Shown here piece after piece: positions 61,554-64,000 of a stretch of 64,000 nucleotides of DNA. The stretch's first letter is position 1. Every line of letters begins with the position of its first letter. Origin of the DNA: Massilia aquatica (lineage in GTDB: Bacteria > Pseudomonadota > Gammaproteobacteria > Burkholderiales > Burkholderiaceae_D). The notes under the pieces were generated by a model that did no database searches, had not been told where the DNA came from, and worked only from the letters and a program-made list of their open reading frames with translations. Both the position numbers and the translations under genes were made by a program. The stretch is from the NCBI RefSeq assembly GCF_011682045.1, contig NZ_VVIW01000013.1, forward strand, positions 121,234 to 185,233. The letters run 5' to 3'.

Positions 61554-62477
61554 TCAGGCCCGGCCGGCCAGGGCCAGATCGGGATCGCTGTCGAACAGCG
61601 CCATCAGCCAGCCGGCAAAGGCGGCCAGCTTGGGCGCCGCCATCCGTCCTTGCGGATACAGCAGCGAGACCGGCATCGGCGTCGGTGGCGTGCCGGCCAG
61701 CACCTGCACCAGCGCGCCGCCGGCCAGGTGCTGGCGGACCTGATAGGTGGCCACTTGCGTCAGCCCCAGCCCCTGCAGTGCGCAGCTGAGGTTGGCGTCG
61801 GCATCGTTGACCGCGATCGGCCCGCTGATGGCCACCTTGACCACCGCCTCGCCCACCACGAAGTCCCAGTCGAACGGGCGCCCCGTGCGCGCCGAAAAAT
61901 GCACCACGCTGCGGTGCGCGTGCAAGTCGTCGATGCTGTGCGGCACGCCATGGCGCGCAAAGTAGGATGGCGCGGCGCAGGTGACAAAGCGCATCTGGCC
62001 GATCTGGCGCCCGATCATCGACGAATCCTGCAACTGCCCGACCCGCACCGCGCAATCGATGCCGTCCTGGATCAGGTCGACCAGGCGGTCGGTGATGCTG
62101 ATGCTCAGCTCGACCTCGGGATACGCCGCATGAAAGGCGGCGATGTGCGGCAGGATCAGGTGGCGCGCCAGCGCCGACGGCAGGTCGATGCGCAGCTTGC
62201 CCCTGGGCCGGGCCGATTCCGCGCCAAAAAACGGTTGCTCGGAAGCGTCGATGGCGGCCAGGATCCCGGTGCAGTGCGCGTAATACTGGGCGCCGTCGGG
62301 CGTGAGCGAGAGCTTGCGCGTGGTGCGCTGAAGCAACTGGCGGCCTAAAAAAGCTTCCAGGTTCTTCATGGTGGCCGTGAGCGAGGCGCGCGGCAGGTGC
62401 AGGCTTTCGGCCGCGCGCGAAAAGCTGTTGGCCTCCACGATGCGCACGAATGTCTGCATTGCCTTGACCTTGTCCAT
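61554..62477 (-). CDS. LysR-family transcriptional regulator
   Basis: 307 aa, the family's usual length. The winged helix-turn-helix is at residues about 5-62 (FSRAAESLHLPRASLTATMK, then NLEAFLGRQLLQR), and a periplasmic-binding-protein-like effector domain follows (GKLRIDLPSALARHLILPHI, CAVRVGQL, SMIGRQIGQMRFVTCAAPSY). It is divergent from the MFS transporter gene with a 127-bp shared promoter region, so it most likely controls that transporter. It ends 3 bp after the stop of the convergent hydrolase gene. Confidence 0.93.
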   Translation of the reverse strand: MDKVKAMQTFVRIVEANSFSRAAESLHLPRASLTATMKNLEAFLGRQLLQRTTRKLSLTPDGAQYYAHCTGILAAIDASEQPFFGAESARPRGKLRIDLPSALARHLILPHIAAFHAAYPEVELSISITDRLVDLIQDGIDCAVRVGQLQDSSMIGRQIGQMRFVTCAAPSYFARHGVPHSIDDLHAHRSVVHFSARTGRPFDWDFVVGEAVVKVAISGPIAVNDADANLSCALQGLGLTQVATYQVRQHLAGGALVQVLAGTPPTPMPVSLLYPQGRMAAPKLAAFAGWLMALFDSDPDLALAGRA

Positions 62478-62604
62478 GCGTGTTTCCCCAATGATTGTTC
62501 ATATTATGCGAAAAGTATAGGCGCATTATGAGCATATAATCGCCCGACCGCTTTTGTCTACAATGGCATCACTTCAACGCAAGTTGATTAACAGAGGATG
62601 CAAT
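62478..62604. promoter_or_regulatory. Divergent promoter region of LysR and MFS genes
   Basis: AT-rich region with TATAAT at 62535-62540, a candidate -10 for the transporter. Imperfect inverted repeats (ATTATGCG ... CGCATTAT around 62503-62528) have the spacing of a LysR binding site. Confidence 0.5.
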
Positions 62605-63819
62605 ATGAAACCGAACACCGAACAATCCGCCGATATCTCGTCCGGCATGGTGCTGCTGCTGGCAGTGGCGGCCGGCCTGATCGTGGCCAATCTGTACTAC
62701 GCACAAACCCTGGTCGGACCGATCAGCCGCGCCACCGGCCTGTCCGCCGCGGCCGCCGGGCTGATCGTCACCCTGACCCAGGTCGGCTACACCATCGGCC
62801 TGCTGTTCATCGTGCCGCTCGGCGATGTGCTGGAAAACCGGCGCCTGGTGATCGGCGCCCTGCTGCTGACCGCCGTGGCGCTGCTCACGGCGGCGTTCAG
62901 CACCAGCGGCTGGGTGTTCCTGGCGGCGGCGCTGGCGATCGGCCTCGGTTCCGTGGCGGCGCAGATCCTGGTGCCGATCGCGGCCCACCTGTCGCGCGAA
63001 GCGACGCGCGGCAAGGTGGTGGGCCAGGTGGTCAGCGGTTTGCTCATGGGAATCATGCTGGCGCGTCCGGTCGCCAGCCTGGTGGCCGACGCCAGCAACT
63101 GGCACGTGGTGTTCGGCGGCGCGGCCGTGCTGACCCTGATGCTGGCCGCCCTGCTGCGCCTGAAGCTGCCGCAGCGCATGCCGACCGCCTCGATTCCGTA
63201 TGCACGCCTGATCGGCTCGATGTGGACCTTGTTCAAGACCACTCCGGTGCTGCGCCGCCGCGCCGCTTACCAGGCCGGCCTGTTCGGCGCCTTCAGCCTG
63301 TTCTGGACCGTCACGCCGATGATGTTGTCCGGGCCACAGTTCCACATGTCGCAAACCGGCATCGCGATTTTCGCGCTGGTCGGCATGGCCGGCGCAATTG
63401 CCTCGCCGGTCGCCGGGCGCCTGGCCGATGCCGGCAAAACCTTGCCCGCCACCGGCGTGGCGCTGACCCTGGGCGTGGTGGCGTTTGCCCTGCCGCTACT
63501 CATTCCCGGTTCGCGCGAGGTGGCGCTGGGCGTGCTGGTGCTGGCCTCGATCATCCTCGACATGGGCGTGGCCGCCAGCCTGGTGCTGGGCCAGCGCGCC
63601 ATTTTCGGCATGGCGCCGGAAGTGCGCAGCCGCCTGAACTCGGTGTATATCGCGCTGTTCTTCGCCGGCGGCGCGCTCGGCTCGGCGCTGGGCGGGTGGG
63701 TCTTCGCCACCTGGGGCTGGCATGCGGTGTTGCTGGCGGGGATGGCGTTTCCCGCGCTGGGACTGGCGCTGTGGCTGTCGGAACCGCGCCCGGTGGCGGC
63801 CGTTGAAGCGCGCAGTTAA
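62605..63819 (+). CDS. MFS transporter, 12 membrane helices
   Basis: 404 aa from the ATG at 62605, which has AGAGGA 8 bases upstream; a longer frame from 62554 lacks a site. It has twelve hydrophobic segments, with the first carrying NLYYAQTLVGPISRATGLSA and the conserved loop 2-3 motif in PLGDVLENRRLV. A ten-residue LPATGVALTL segment starts the second half. The sequence resembles the YnfM/arabinose-efflux group of drug/sugar exporters. It is divergent from the LysR gene. Substrates are not predictable. Confidence 0.9.
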   Translation: MKPNTEQSADISSGMVLLLAVAAGLIVANLYYAQTLVGPISRATGLSAAAAGLIVTLTQVGYTIGLLFIVPLGDVLENRRLVIGALLLTAVALLTAAFSTSGWVFLAAALAIGLGSVAAQILVPIAAHLSREATRGKVVGQVVSGLLMGIMLARPVASLVADASNWHVVFGGAAVLTLMLAALLRLKLPQRMPTASIPYARLIGSMWTLFKTTPVLRRRAAYQAGLFGAFSLFWTVTPMMLSGPQFHMSQTGIAIFALVGMAGAIASPVAGRLADAGKTLPATGVALTLGVVAFALPLLIPGSREVALGVLVLASIILDMGVAASLVLGQRAIFGMAPEVRSRLNSVYIALFFAGGALGSALGGWVFATWGWHAVLLAGMAFPALGLALWLSEPRPVAAVEARS

Positions 63820-63877
63820 GTAACGGGCGGATATTTCTCCCATCTGCCTACCACAACCCCGGCGCGCACGCGAGCTA

Positions 63878-64000
63878 GGAGTCTGCGCGGCAGAAACTGA
63901 TGCAATCCGAATGGTGACGAGGTAAACTTGTCAAATGACGACGAGCTACCTTCCATACGATCAGCATCAGCAAATGCTGCTTCCCCATGCTTTGCAAGAC
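63878..64000 (+). mobile_element. Left end of an IS1182-type insertion sequence (cut by window edge)
   Basis: A short non-coding leader containing AGTCTGCGCGGCAGAAACTG, plausible as a terminal inverted repeat, precedes the transposase start at 63935. The outer boundary is uncertain by about 30 bases, and the other end is outside the window. Confidence 0.5.
63935..64000 (+). CDS. IS1182-type transposase, first 22 codons
   Basis: The visible N-terminus (MTTSYLPYDQHQQMLLPHAL, then QD) matches the conserved start of IS1182/IS5-group transposases, whose N-terminal pattern is YxPYxxxQxxLLPxxLxDWLP. GACGAGG lies 12-18 bases before the ATG. The rest of the DDE transposase lies beyond the window, so whether it is intact cannot be told. 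Confidence 0.75.
   Translation, partial: MTTSYLPYDQHQQMLLPHALQD

Overview
This is a high-GC window whose gene content and codon use resemble a beta-proteobacterium of the Oxalobacteraceae (Massilia/Duganella/Janthinobacterium type). That placement is inferred from protein resemblance and was not computed. It holds no rRNA, tRNA or CRISPR array that I can see.

Region 1 (1-12,663) is a compact flagellar export/basal-body cluster, almost all on the + strand with overlapping start and stop codons: flgI (cut by the left edge), flgB, flgC, fliE, fliF, a 170-aa unknown protein, fliI, fliJ, a fliK-like gene, flgD, flgE, a short FliM-like SPOA protein, fliN, fliO, fliP, a FliA-type sigma factor and a small unknown gene. 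A fliH-like gene lies convergently on the - strand. Canonical fliG and full-length fliM are not here; each of their usual places holds a shorter, divergent protein. Two TPR proteins (12,863-14,766, - strand) follow.

Region 2 (14,767-42,347) is dominated by one gene of 26.2 kb on the - strand. It encodes an 8,742-aa RHS/YD-repeat protein. In order it has an N-terminal YD segment, seven 19-residue repeats, eight tandem LysM repeats, more YD repeats, 28 tandem Ig-like domains, about 3,700 residues of YD repeats, a ninth LysM, a membrane segment, and an AT-rich C-terminal tip ending in an HEAEH metallopeptidase signature. Two bases after its stop begins a 129-aa zinc-ribbon protein, the obvious candidate immunity protein. 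This is the most unusual system in the window: a giant polymorphic toxin with its antitoxin, without a canonical RHS core motif or an N-terminal PAAR domain.

Region 3 (42,279-49,808) is a complete RND efflux operon (adaptor, pump, outer-membrane channel) with a strong rho-independent terminator. It is divergent from two overlapping TetR-family regulator genes. The divergent promoter region carries three operator-like half-site pairs of the same geometry.

Region 4 (49,841-54,310) holds a Rossmann-fold reductase, a four-helix membrane protein, a lipoprotein, a DUF3806-like protein and a zone of decayed genes: an apbE remnant, an in-frame FAH/GH31 chimera, and a sequence resembling a group II intron hairpin.

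Region 5 (54,569-64,000) holds a methyl-accepting chemotaxis protein, an exported protein, a second candidate effector/immunity pair (a leaderless SLT-LysM murein hydrolase overlapped by an exported LprI-like protein), a shredded aldose-1-epimerase gene, an exported alpha/beta hydrolase, and a divergent LysR/MFS transporter pair. The start of an IS1182-type transposase is cut by the right edge.
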